Assembly: GCF_020906515.1 (NCBI RefSeq)
Contig: NC_085852.1
Coordinates: 2,170,001 to 2,234,000, forward strand
Direction of reading: 5' to 3'
Length of the DNA stretch: 64,000 nucleotides
From: Vanrija pseudolonga
Lineage: Eukaryota > Basidiomycota > Tremellomycetes > Trichosporonales > Trichosporonaceae
Shown here piece after piece: positions 10,919 to 20,126 of this stretch; the first letter of the stretch is position 1, and every line of letters starts with the position of its first letter. The notes beneath the pieces are model-generated. The model searched no databases. It saw nothing but the letters and a program-made list of their open reading frames with translations, and had not been told where the DNA came from. The translations under genes and the position numbers were made by a program.

Positions 10919-12392
10919 ATGGACACAGACAACACCGTTGACATCGTCGACACGGACACGAGCACTGACGAATACGAGTTGCCACCGCACCCATGGTTCC
11001 GAGAGTCCCTCAGTCATCTCAACAACATCACTCCTGTAGAGGACCGCAGTACGTGTGAGCTGGCCCTCGTGCCAATCGCTAAAAGCTCAGAGGTCTTCTT
11101 CGGTCGTCACCAATTCCTTGGGGGCCATCTCCTTGCTTTCGAACCCACAGTGTCTATTGGCCCGGGAGCCACCAGCCGCTTTCTATCCGCCCCATCCCCC
11201 GTCGGGTACTGCACAAACCCAGCCTCGTCGGGGCCAGAAGAAGTCGACATGTCTATACTCACCCACCTCGACATGAACCGCAACTTGATCGGGGACGACG
11301 GCTTTGCTACCGCCCTCTGGTTGGCATCCCGAAGCCCAAACCTGGAAAGCCTCACCTGCTCAGGCAACATGATCGAGGTGGGCTTGGCCTTCTGGCATAT
11401 CGTTCAATATGCTGGGCTGACGACGCGGAACACAGTTTGATTACGACGAGCCCCGTGAAGCGGCTGCCGTGCTGACGGCGCAACTGGCAAAATCTAATCT
11501 CCGCTACCTCGTCCTTGACAACAACGACATGTCGGTGAACCCCAAGAGTTTCCAAGAACTTTTCAAGGCGTGGGCCCGTCTTCCACGCCCACCACCCATG
11601 CAAGAGCTCCACCTGCAGTACTGCGGACTTGGTCTGGAGCACGCCATCTCGTTGGCGCTCTTTGCCTTGTCCCCGGCCGCCAGCAATCTGCAGGTGCTTT
11701 ACCTCGACAACAATGACTTCACCGACAAGGGGTTCTACTTCTTGTCAATGATGCTTACATACAACTACACTATACGCGCTGTCTCTCGATACGTGACGCA
11801 CGCCTACGATTCCAGCTTCCGCTCAGGGGGCACATGGAGTATTCCAGAGGACGATTCCGCCGCAATGGAGTTCCTTCGCTTTGCGTCAGTGACGTGTGAC
11901 CGCAACGAAGCCCTGCACAATCGAATCATTACCGCAACGCGTCGAGCCTTGCCCTCCCTGCGAATGGTTGCCCACGCCAAGCCATTGGAGGAAGAAACCA
12001 CAGACCCCGACCTACAAGGCCTCAAGCTAAACAACGACTCGGAGGGGCAGGAGACCCAAGTGAGGGCAGAACCTTCCACCAAGCCGTTCCCTTTTATGAA
12101 GCTCCCATACGAGGTACGCCTTCTCGTCGCGCGGCACGCTTCCGGCGACCCAGGGGCGTTTAACACCGACCAGTGGGCTCGCTTGCGCAGCGAGGCCGAA
12201 AACCCACAGGCGCTTAAGTCGACTGCCCTGTTGATTAGCCGGAGCCAGGAGGAAGTCGTACACCTCGACCATTGGTTCGATTCCCTGATGGAGAACTGGA
12301 TGGAGGATCTCGACCTTCATCATTGGGAACCCGAAGACGACTCCACACGCCAGCAAGTCATTAAAGTGTTAAGTCATCAGTTAGAAGAATAA
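10919..12392 (+). CDS. LRR family protein, member A
   Basis: Exons 10919-11048, 11091-11377 and 11436-12392 give 457 aa. The 42-nt first intron is in frame, so an unspliced version also reads through. RNI-type leucine-rich repeats appear as LTHLDMNRNLIGDDGFATAL, LRYLVLDNNDM, MQELHLQYCGLG and LQVLYLDNNDFTDKGF. A CDRNEALHNRI segment follows, then a linker and a C-terminal block LPYEVRLLVARHASGDPGA. The last block recurs in member C (stop at 21789), and CxRNE-like segments occur in all three members, so these are true paralogues. LRR proteins usually bind other proteins; the partner is unknown. The SGDPGA block resembles a degenerate F-box helix pair, which is inference. Confidence 0.75.
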
Positions 12393-13412
12393 TGGAGGTG
12401 CCTCGTATGTACCCGTGACAGGTCAAGTTGTATGCAGCATCTCGTTGCTACTTGTGATTGTTGTGATGCTCTTGTTCCTAGCTCGGGCAGTCGATTGTGT
12501 CCCTTGTGCGAGTGGTGATGGAACAACACATGTGGCTTCGGGCCATTACAAACAACATCCTACATGACTGATGCTGCCGGAGGGACTATATATGCATCAA
12601 GTATCTCTCAGCATCATTGTCCTCTCTCTGTCCACTTCACCCCACCAGACCACTTGGTGAACTCCTCTCTCTCTCTTTCTCCAGAGGCTGCAAAACCAAA
12701 GCACAACCGAACATGAGGCCCCAGGTCACCCTCGACGAGATTCTCGCCTTGTCGAGTTGGAGATCATAGCGTTGATTCGCAAGTCCCTCCATGTGACGAG
12801 GCTGACCCCCAGGCGACGTCCTTCCGCTGCAAACGACCGGCATGGTGAACCCCTTCCCGCCTCCCGAGCCCGGCGTGGGATATACCCGTATCTGCCTTGC
12901 TCCCAACCCCGAGGACGACGAGGCGGCCGCTGGGAATGCTGAGGGCGACTCGGCGCGTGTTGCCGACGATGCCAAGGCTTAGTTAGGGCTCAAGCTCCAC
13001 CTTTGTCGGGGCCAAGTGCTCCTTGAGCCTTCTTGATTCTGTAGTCTCAGCGTGATGAATGGCAAAATTTGTGGTGCATGTGGCGCGTGGCGGTGCTGCC
13101 ACGGCCTATATAATGTCGCTTTATGCTTGATGGTGCACCTCGTTGAGCACTGCGAACTGCAAACAGTGTCAACAGTGCATGGGAATGCGATTACCTTGAT
13201 GCAACAAAACATAGAGTGGCCATCAGTGATATTGCACCATCAAAACTGTGGCCGGCCTAAACCCATCAACAGGCTGTCATCAGGTCGGAGCGCTGATGAG
13301 GGCTATCATCGCAGGTCAATATCCCTCGTTCACCCCTTTCCTCCAACCAACTCCGCAATTGACCTTCAATTCATTGTCTTCTCATCACCTCCCTCGACCC
13401 ACTCAACAAAAC
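12393..13412. other. Intergenic sequence around the small orphan frame
   Basis: Apart from the possible 70-aa gene at 12713-12982 I see no coding signal. A TATATA-like string lies near 12588, about 125 bp before that ATG, and CT-rich tracts (12620-12685) resemble the leaders in front of other genes here. The segment 13000-13400 is probably the promoter of the next small gene. Confidence 0.4.
12713..12982 (+). CDS. Possible small orphan protein (70 aa)
   Basis: A 43-nt first exon (12713-12755, MRPQVTLDEILALS) and a second exon (12813-12982) join in phase around a 57-nt intron. The acceptor and branch site (CTGACCCCCAG) are good, but the donor is the weak GTTGGA. The product is Pro-rich in the middle (MVNPFPPPEPGVGYT) and acidic at the end. 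The layout (CT-rich leader, tiny first exon, acidic tail) resembles the next two small genes. I do not recognise it. The alternative is a shorter 46-aa frame starting at 12842, or a gene remnant. Confidence 0.35.
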
Positions 13413-13837
13413 ATGCTCAACGGTAACCCCACAGCGTCTCCGGGTGACTCGTCCCAGGCCGACTTCGACTCGAAGGCTAACGCGACACAAGACCTGTTCC
13501 GTGACCTCTGTGAGTGGATACGTACATACATGCTGCTCCCTGCCGATACCAACTCACATGCCCAGACCGGGTCGCGTCCGAGCTGTACAGGGACATGGTG
13601 GAAGTCGGCGGGCCCCCCATCCCCACCGACCCACTCCTGTGTACCTTCTGCAACGACGATTTCCCTTGCGTTCTGCACCTTTTCCTCAAGATGGCCTTTG
13701 GGTCTGTGCAAAGCGACGCTGCTATGGAGGATGAGGAGACTCTGTGCGAGTACCCAACCGACACCGCCTCTGTCAGCTCTGCCGAGCAGTCCGAAACGGA
13801 AGTAGAAAATGCCGGCGAGGTCATGGGGTCGCCCTAA
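13413..13837 (+). CDS. Small acidic orphan protein (122 aa)
   Basis: Two exons, 13413-13509 and 13566-13837, are joined by a 56-nt intron with a GTGAGT donor and a phase-1 junction that completes a Tyr codon. The central part RVASELYRDMVEV and the Cys/Phe-rich LLCTFCNDDFPCVLHLFLKM look like a compact folded core with three Cys. The C-terminal 45 residues are acidic and Ser-rich. No signal peptide, membrane segment or known motif is visible. It sits among LRR paralogues and two other small unknown genes on the same strand. Function unknown. Confidence 0.55.
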
Positions 13838-14274
13838 AGCAATCCTCAAGTCTTCGTCGGTGCCCCGGCGGCACCGGCTCTGTAGACACAATACATATGT
13901 TGATAGATGAAACAGTTTGGTGACACGTCCGTTGCCCTACGCGCGCGTGGTTGCGGCCCTGGACGTCATGTTGTCTGTGCTCCAGTGAATAAGCCCATTC
14001 CTATGATCAAGACGTGAAAGCGTGCACGGATGTTTGTTTGTGCATGTGCGGCATCAGTGGGACACCGCCGAGGGGCGAGGAAACATCAAACCCTGCCACC
14101 GCCAGTCACCACCCCAACCACAACGCCTCGTGACACATAACCACCACTTCTCTCCCCCCAACTCCTTTTCACTCCCTACCACTCCTCTCATCTCCACACA
14201 CGCTCTCAACTCCACACACGCTCTCCACTCCACACACGCTCTCGCCTTCACACCACCAGACCCCAACACCCACC

Positions 14275-14639
14275 ATGGCCCTCCGTCGCCCCGTGACTCC
14301 CCCTCCTCCCGAGTTCGAGACGCAGGCCCCAACCCCCATGCTGACGGCGCGCACCTTCGTTGTCATCTGCTACATCTCCGTGGCGCCGTGGATCCAGTTC
14401 CACGAGTACATTCTCCCCCAGCACGAGGACGAGCGCTGTAAGTCCCCTTCTGGTGGTGGGAGCTGATGGCAGTTGCCGAATACTACGACCACTGGATCCG
14501 CTTCGACGAGGACCCGGAGGCTTTCCTCCGCGATCGGGCAGCCGCCGAGTCCGTCGAGGAGGGAGAGGGCGAGGGCGCTCCTGAGGATGAGCTAGCGCTC
14601 GACGCGTCGTGGTACTACCGCGCTATGGGACAGCAGTAG
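14275..14639 (+). CDS. Small orphan protein (109 aa) with one hydrophobic segment
   Basis: Exons 14275-14437 and 14473-14639 are separated by a 35-nt intron (GTAAGT donor, CTGATGGCAG acceptor). The N-terminus is Pro-rich, followed by a short hydrophobic stretch (ARTFVVICYISVAPWI, about residues 26-41) that could be a membrane anchor. The C-terminal exon encodes AEYYDHWIRFDEDPEAF and an acidic tail ending in SWYYRAMGQQ. The leader upstream (14100-14270) is strongly CT-rich and contains three copies of an ACACACGCTCTC-like unit. I do not recognise the family. Confidence 0.55.
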
Positions 14640-15342
14640 TTTGAGCGGGCAGATGACGGGCGTTTGTGGCGTGTGACGTGGGCGTACTGCTGTCGTAGGG
14701 TTGTTTGTTGGGCGCGAGTCTTCTGTGTACCATGCATCCCAGTGTCTCCAGTAACGCAGCAGATCATCAATTACCAATAAAAAATGCTGACAGGTGTGTG
14801 GACATCCCAGTTTGTGTGGATTGCCGTGTTGATGTCGTGTGTGTGGTACTTTTTGCTCGGACGCCGACGCAGATTGCATCCCACACACTCGCCGGATTGT
14901 CTACCCACAAATGTCCCTTTCGGCTCATCACATCTCCGCCTCACACCACTTACGTCGTGTGCTGTAAACGTAAATGCGTCCTCCTTGTTTGCACCAGAAT
15001 CGCAGTGTGGAACAAGGAGTCAGTGACCAGCAACGCATCAACCACGGGCTGGCTGCCTGCTGGAAGTTTGGCGTGACACCTGCCTGCTGCGCCCCTCATT
15101 GTCAGCACGAGGGCTGTACAATGAGGCGTCGACGCGTGTGGGCGGCACACACACACACACAAGTCCACGCGGTAGAAGGATTCACACAGGGGCGTTGCCC
15201 GCTTGTACATACGTGACTTGAGGCGGTGGGATGGTGCGCAGACGTGACGGGCAGACACACTCGTTCGCACCTGAGACCAGCTTCGCCCAGCTTAAAGCCA
15301 ACACTTGTCATCCTTCAACACCCCATCCTCTCACTCTCTCTT
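14640..15342. other. Intergenic stretch without recognisable gene
   Basis: No frame on either strand has convincing composition or splice signals. There is a short CA run near 15149-15160. The right end is the upstream region of LRR member B and leads into the hexanucleotide repeat. Confidence 0.4.
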
Positions 15343-15538
15343 CCACTCCCACTCCCACTCCCACTCCCACTCCCACTCCCACTCCCACTCCCACTCCCAC
15401 TCCCACTCCCACTCCCACTACCACTACCACTACCACTACCACTACCACTACCACTACCACTACCACTACCACTACCACTACCACTACCACTACCACTACC
15501 ACTACCACTACCACTACCACTACCACTACCACTACCAC
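15343..15538 (+). repeat. Compound hexanucleotide microsatellite (CCACTC then CCACTA)
   Basis: About 12 near-perfect units of CCACTC (15343 to about 15415) pass directly into about 20 units of CCACTA (to about 15538). The array ends some 10 bases before the ATG at 15550 of LRR member B, so it lies in that gene's leader or core promoter. The strand is purine-poor (C/T plus A), which favours an exposed pyrimidine-rich tract. All three forward frames through it are open (Leu-Pro, Thr-Pro/Thr-Thr, His-Ser/His-Tyr), but the composition is that of a repeat, not of a gene. Confidence 0.95.
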
Positions 15539-15549
15539 CCAACAGTACC

Positions 15550-16667
15550 ATGTCGCCCACCATGTCGCTCTACCTCTTCCTCGCGGCCATGTTCTACTCT
15601 TGTGCAGCCGGCACCATAGTGGCGGCCCATGTGGGCATCATCTTCGCCTTCGCGTGGTTCGGCTTTATCCGTCCAGCAGGCAACCTCTGGCATGGTCGAC
15701 CCGGCGATGCTCAAGGCATTGCCTACGTCTCCAACGAGGTCGCACGGAACAGTGAGCACCCATCATGTTCAGAGCTGACCCGCAGATATTGCTGTCCTCG
15801 GTGGCGTCATGGAGGGCTCTATGGTGTCCGAGCGTGGGGTCCCACTTGGCCCGGACAACATTGCCCTCATCTTCCACGACATGATGTTCCCAAAGCCTGG
15901 CCGTCCTGCAATCCACTCCGACCCCAGTTCTATCTACCGTATCTGCTTCAACGGCAACAGCCTTGGGGATGGCGGCCTGCTCCTTGCGCTCAAGTTTGCG
16001 TCCAAGTTCCCCGGGCTCCACATCCTCGAACTGCCAAACAACGGAATTAAGGTAGGTCCTGGCTGGTCCCGCAGTGCACCCATACTGACTATGACAGCTG
16101 GCTTTTGGACAGGAGGAAATGGAGCGAGTCCTGACCTACGTCAGGGAGTCGTCGATCACCTCCCTCAACCTCTCCGGCAACGACTTTTCGAGCACCGTGT
16201 CCCTGCAGAAGTTCTCCTTGCTCCTCTCCGAGCTGGCGAACAAGCACTCCATGCACGAGCTCGCCTTCAGCGGATGCAACCTCGGAACCGAGCACTGCCG
16301 AGCACTCGCGAGCTTCATCCTGTCCCCGGCCGCCCACCAACTCGAACTCCTCTTCCTCAATGCAAACGACTTCTCCCTCGGAGACCATGCGATCTTGTTC
16401 CGTGCCGCCAAGCAAAACTTCTCGATCCTCTCCTTCAGCAGTTGGGACGAGGAGGAGGTGTACAAGGTGGAGAACTACGAGGACCTCCTCAAGCACGAAG
16501 TCCCGGCCGATCTCAAGAGGTCCCTGAGGTTTGGAGACGAGCTTTCGATCTACTTCGACGCCATTTGCTATCGGAACGAACTCCTTCGTCAGGCCCAAGA
16601 GGCCGACAGCGAAGTCACCGACGACGAGTGGGAGACAGATGGAGAGCGCGAGGAATCTGTAGGATAA
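15550..16667 (+). CDS. LRR family protein, member B, with N-terminal membrane segments
   Basis: Exons 15550-15751, 15786-16051 and 16098-16667 give 345 aa; a second Met lies four codons downstream. The first 45 residues hold two hydrophobic stretches ([16 protein letters not shown] and [13 protein letters not shown]), absent from members A and C, so this copy is likely membrane-anchored or secreted. LRR segments follow: [70 protein letters not shown]. The CYRNELLRQ segment matches CDRNE in member A, but the C-terminal SGDPGA block is replaced by a short acidic tail. Intron 2 sits at the same place in the repeat as in member A. Function unknown. Confidence 0.75.
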
Positions 16668-17963
16668 GAGGAAGCGAGAGACGGGGGAGACTGTCGGAGT
16701 GGTGAAGGGAGGAGCGGGAAGGTGGACAGTGTTGTTGTTGGCTGAGCGCGCTCAGTGACGCGATTACATAGTTTGTTTGATAGAATCTGGAGATTAGAGG
16801 CATCAAAGGTTGATGTTATTATCCGCCTAACTATAAGCCGCGCGCTATCCGCCGCAAACCAAGGCCCATTCACTTCGCTTAACAACACAGACCGTCCACT
16901 CACAGCAATGACGATAGCGATAATCTGTCAATCCAGGGAATCTTGAACGGGCCCCCGTTCAACTCACCCGTCTTTCCCAACAAGCACGTCCTCACCCCAC
17001 CCATCGCCAAGACGAGGTGGGGGAGGCGCTCGCCGGTTGTGAGTGCCTCGCAGACTCCGAAAAGACGGGGGCGGCCCCAAGATCATCCGGACGCCACTTG
17101 GTGCCACTCGTCGCGGCGTGATCAGTGGGCATGATGATGGTAACGGCGGTGAGATCATGCCGTTGTGAATGACAGCGCCGAGGCTGCCCCACTATCGCGC
17201 TGTGAGCCCTCCAACATCTGACGCAGCGGTTCTCGCTTGTGCATTGGTCTTCAAGGCCATTTGAGGAATGCCCACAGTGCGGCGGCCGAGTAGCGACGGA
17301 GCAGACGGAGTAACATCGACGGCGGCGACGCCCGCCACACTCATCCGTCTGCAGTGGACGTGACGGCGACAAGATTACACGATCTTCACCACCCCGCATG
17401 CATCATACCCGCTCCACGACCACACTAGTGCCCCTCTCGCCGCAGGCCAAAGCTGGAGACACGTAGCGCGCGTCGCGGGGCCACCGCGGCGTGCCTCGGC
17501 GCCGAGGGAGGTCCGCTCGCTTATCTCGCCAGGAGCTCGGCCTCGCCCAGATATCTGGCCTCGGGGATCGATATCCACTGTTTCTCGAAACACAAGGCTG
17601 TGAATGCGCCTTCACTCCTGCTTTCCCCCAGGGGACGACGTGCGGCGGTGCAAGATGGCATGGGACCCGGCCGCGCCCAACCCCTGGGATTGGAAAAGGC
17701 GGCGGGACCCCACCACCCCCGCGCCTCGGACCTTGTGCCCAGCGTCATGATGATAAGCTGAGATGACTGTACATCCGCGCCTACTGTCGTCACACCGCGC
17801 GTCAGAGCACTTGTGGCAGCGGTTGTGTGGTGGCCGCGGCCGGTTGCTTTCGGTTCTGTCAGTTAGCGGGAAGTGGGCTGCTGCTTCTGCTCGCGACGTA
17901 CATAAGGGGGCGTGGGATGGTGCCCTCGATCCCCACCCACTCCTTCCATTGTCGCACTTCACA
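16668..17963. other. Intergenic stretch, 1.3 kb
   Basis: I find no credible gene here. Frames are short and shift in composition, and no intron-exon chain could be assembled on either strand. The last part near 17,900 should hold the promoter of the SnoaL-like gene. Confidence 0.4.
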
Positions 17964-18996
17964 ATGGCTGCCAGTGAGTGAAGCGTTTGGTTCCCTAGCT
18001 CACCCCCAGCCGACATTGCCAACGCCATCACTGGCAACCCTGCCTCCTTCCTCGAGAAGCTCGACCCCAACGTCAACCTCGAGGCCGTGTTCCTCGTCAA
18101 GCCCATCCAGGGCGCTGACAACGTCGGTGCCATCCTCCACGCCGCGCGCGAGCTCTACACGTTGTACAAGATCACCGACAAGGCCACAAAGGGCAACAAG
18201 ACGTACCTCGACTGGACGGGCGAGTGGGCCGACGGCCTCGTCCTCCAGGGCGTGACCATCCTCACTACCGAGAACGACAAGGTGACCAACATTGCCGTGC
18301 ACCACCGTATCCTCGGCACGAACATCCTGCTCTCCAAGGAGCTCAAGACGCGTCTCCCCAAGCTCGCCGACCACTTCTGGACCGACTACCAGTCGGCCGG
18401 CGAGGCCGCCTACCCGCCCACCGGCTACCCTGGTGAGTGTTCCGCCCTCACACAGCACACCTCGCTAACGCTGTCTAGTGTACGACTCGTACGCCCACAT
18501 CACCGAGGGCAACGTCGAGGACCAGGCGTGGACCAACTCGTTTGACGCCAAGTCAGGCGACGAGTTCGCCAAGGCGCTGCACCCAGACATCAAGTTCCAG
18601 GCGGCGGCCATCACCCAGACGATCTGGGGCGTCGACAAGGCCAAGCAGGTCCTGCACCAGGCAAGCAACTTCTACCAGAACCTCGTGTTCGACCACGAGG
18701 TCCGCAACGACACCAACAGGAGGTACATTGAGTGGAAGCTCTCGGGCTTCGACGGCATGGCCATGCGCGGCCTCACCACCCTCCAGATCGACGACCAGGG
18801 CCGCATCGCCGAGCTCAACATCTACCACCGCCCCCTTGGTGGCTCGGTGTGGCTCTCCAAGGAGCTCAACAAGCGTCTCACGGAGTTTGGCCGTGCCGAT
18901 GTGGCGGAGCACTTCTGGAAGGGCGACGATGAGACCGAGACTATCAAGGAGGCGTACGCTAGCAGCAAGGAGCTCAAGGACAAGGGTCTTGTGTAA
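17964..18996 (+). CDS. SnoaL/NTF2-like protein with two related halves
   Basis: Exons 17964-17973 (only 10 nt: MAA plus one base), 18010-18432 and 18479-18996 give 316 aa. The two large exons each encode one copy of a related domain. The end of each half matches: NIAVHHRILGTNILLSKELKTRL in the first, ELNIYHRPLGGSVWLSKELNKRL in the second, preceded by YLDWTGEWADGLVLQGVTIL and YIEWKLSGFDGMAMRGLTTL. This is the cone-shaped NTF2-like fold often seen in fungal hydratases, cyclases and unknown proteins. The intron between the halves suggests an exon duplication. No signal peptide. Ligand or reaction unknown. Confidence 0.75.
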
Positions 18997-19222
18997 CGGC
19001 GAGGGAGGGATGGGGCTATATGCCAAGGAGTCATTGCGTCTATGAAATGTGTGAAGTCAACGAGTTGGATGGGCAGCACAAAAGACCACCTGCCACCATG
19101 AGCTTCATCCTAGCCACTCATCTCACACCAGCCTACCTCCCCGTATCCTCGCTCGCCGAACACACCTCTCCCAACACACACTCCCGCGGATCAAAACCTC
19201 ATCCAGGAGCACCAGCAAAAGC

Positions 19223-19321
19223 TGGACGAGTTAGGAATCGAACCAAAGACCTTGTCAAGTAAGTAGTAGTACCGCAGTACCTCGTGCTAATGACACGCTC
19301 TACCAACTGAGCTACACGCCC
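19223..19321 (-). tRNA. tRNA-Ala (AGC) with intron
   Basis: Read on the minus strand, the gene starts GGGCGTG and ends CTCGTCC plus A, giving the G3:U70 wobble pair that marks alanine tRNAs. The D arm is standard (GCTC..GAGC). The anticodon stem TGTCA/TGACA encloses a loop with anticodon AGC, interrupted one base after the anticodon by an intron of about 26 nt. The T loop is TTCGATT; its stem has one mismatch. Confidence 0.85.
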
Positions 19322-19342
19322 GGAGATGCACTGCTGTGTGCT

Positions 19343-19428
19343 AGGCCACGACGGGGATCGAACCCGCAATCTCATGATTACCGCTCTACGAGTCGTAGTC
19401 ATACGCCTTGCCATTGGGCCACGCGACC
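19343..19428 (-). tRNA. tRNA-Arg (ACG) with intron
   Basis: On the minus strand the acceptor stem GGTCGCG pairs (with wobbles) with CGTGGCC. The D arm reads GTGGCCCAATGG, as in other fungal arginine tRNAs. The anticodon stem TATGA/TCATG encloses a loop with anticodon ACG and an intron of about 14 nt placed after position 37. The T arm GCGGG-TTCGATC-CCCGT has a wobble pair at one end. Confidence 0.85.
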
Positions 19429-19849
19429 TTGGTGTTTGGTGAGGAGGGAGGGTGGTCGTGAGTGGTCGGTTGGGCGGCGCTGGTTGCCCTGAGGTGCGAG
19501 GTTGGTGCGAGGACGCATGCCCCTGACATGTGTAGATGTGTAGGGGCGCTTGGTTTGGGCGGAGGAGTGCTTGGGCGGTGTGGATTGCGGTTGGAGTGTC
19601 GTTTGGGAGGATGCGGATGGAGGTGTGGCATGTGTCTCGTGACGTGTGTGGACGAGATGCGCACACAGATCGACTTTCGTGGCGCGGATCACTGCACCGC
19701 CGCGTGCAACGTGTACTCACTCCATATGGCTGATCCACTCTCAGCATTGTCATATGTATAGCTCTTCATCTCCCAAAACCCTTTACTTCGCACCTGCCAT
19801 TTGACCAATCACCGACCTCGTTCCTATTCCCCCTGCCGCCAAAAGCTAA

Positions 19850-19929
19850 TGCCCGTTGGCTGGATTGAACAACCGACCTCATCATATCGTGAATACGAGT
19901 GACGCGCTCTACCACTGAGCTAAACGGGC
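19850..19929 (-). tRNA. tRNA-Thr (CGT) with short intron
   Basis: On the minus strand GCCCGTT pairs perfectly with AACGGGC, discriminator A. D arm GCTCAGTGGTAGAGC; anticodon stem CGTCA/TGATG; anticodon CGT; an intron of about 8 nt after position 37. T arm GGTTG-TTCAATC-CAGCC. It is the third intron-bearing tRNA on this strand within 710 bp. Confidence 0.85.
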
Positions 19930-20126
19930 CAAACAGGCAGCGGATGCTGCTGTCCTGCCGTGCTCGACGGCCCGTTTGCATGCTCTTAAGCATGTTCCAT
20001 GCAGCGAGCGGCGACGGACTCGGCGACGGCGTCGGGTGGACAGGGTCGGTCGCCGAAACGTGGTGGTGGACCCTGAGGTCGAGGGTGCTCATGAGTAGTG
20101 GCATCATCTATCTACCTGTGTACAGT

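Noticed and set aside
15226-16050. Leu-Pro, Thr-Pro and His-Ser repeat proteins read through the hexanucleotide array
   Set aside because: Produced by the microsatellite itself. The real coding start is the ATG after the array.
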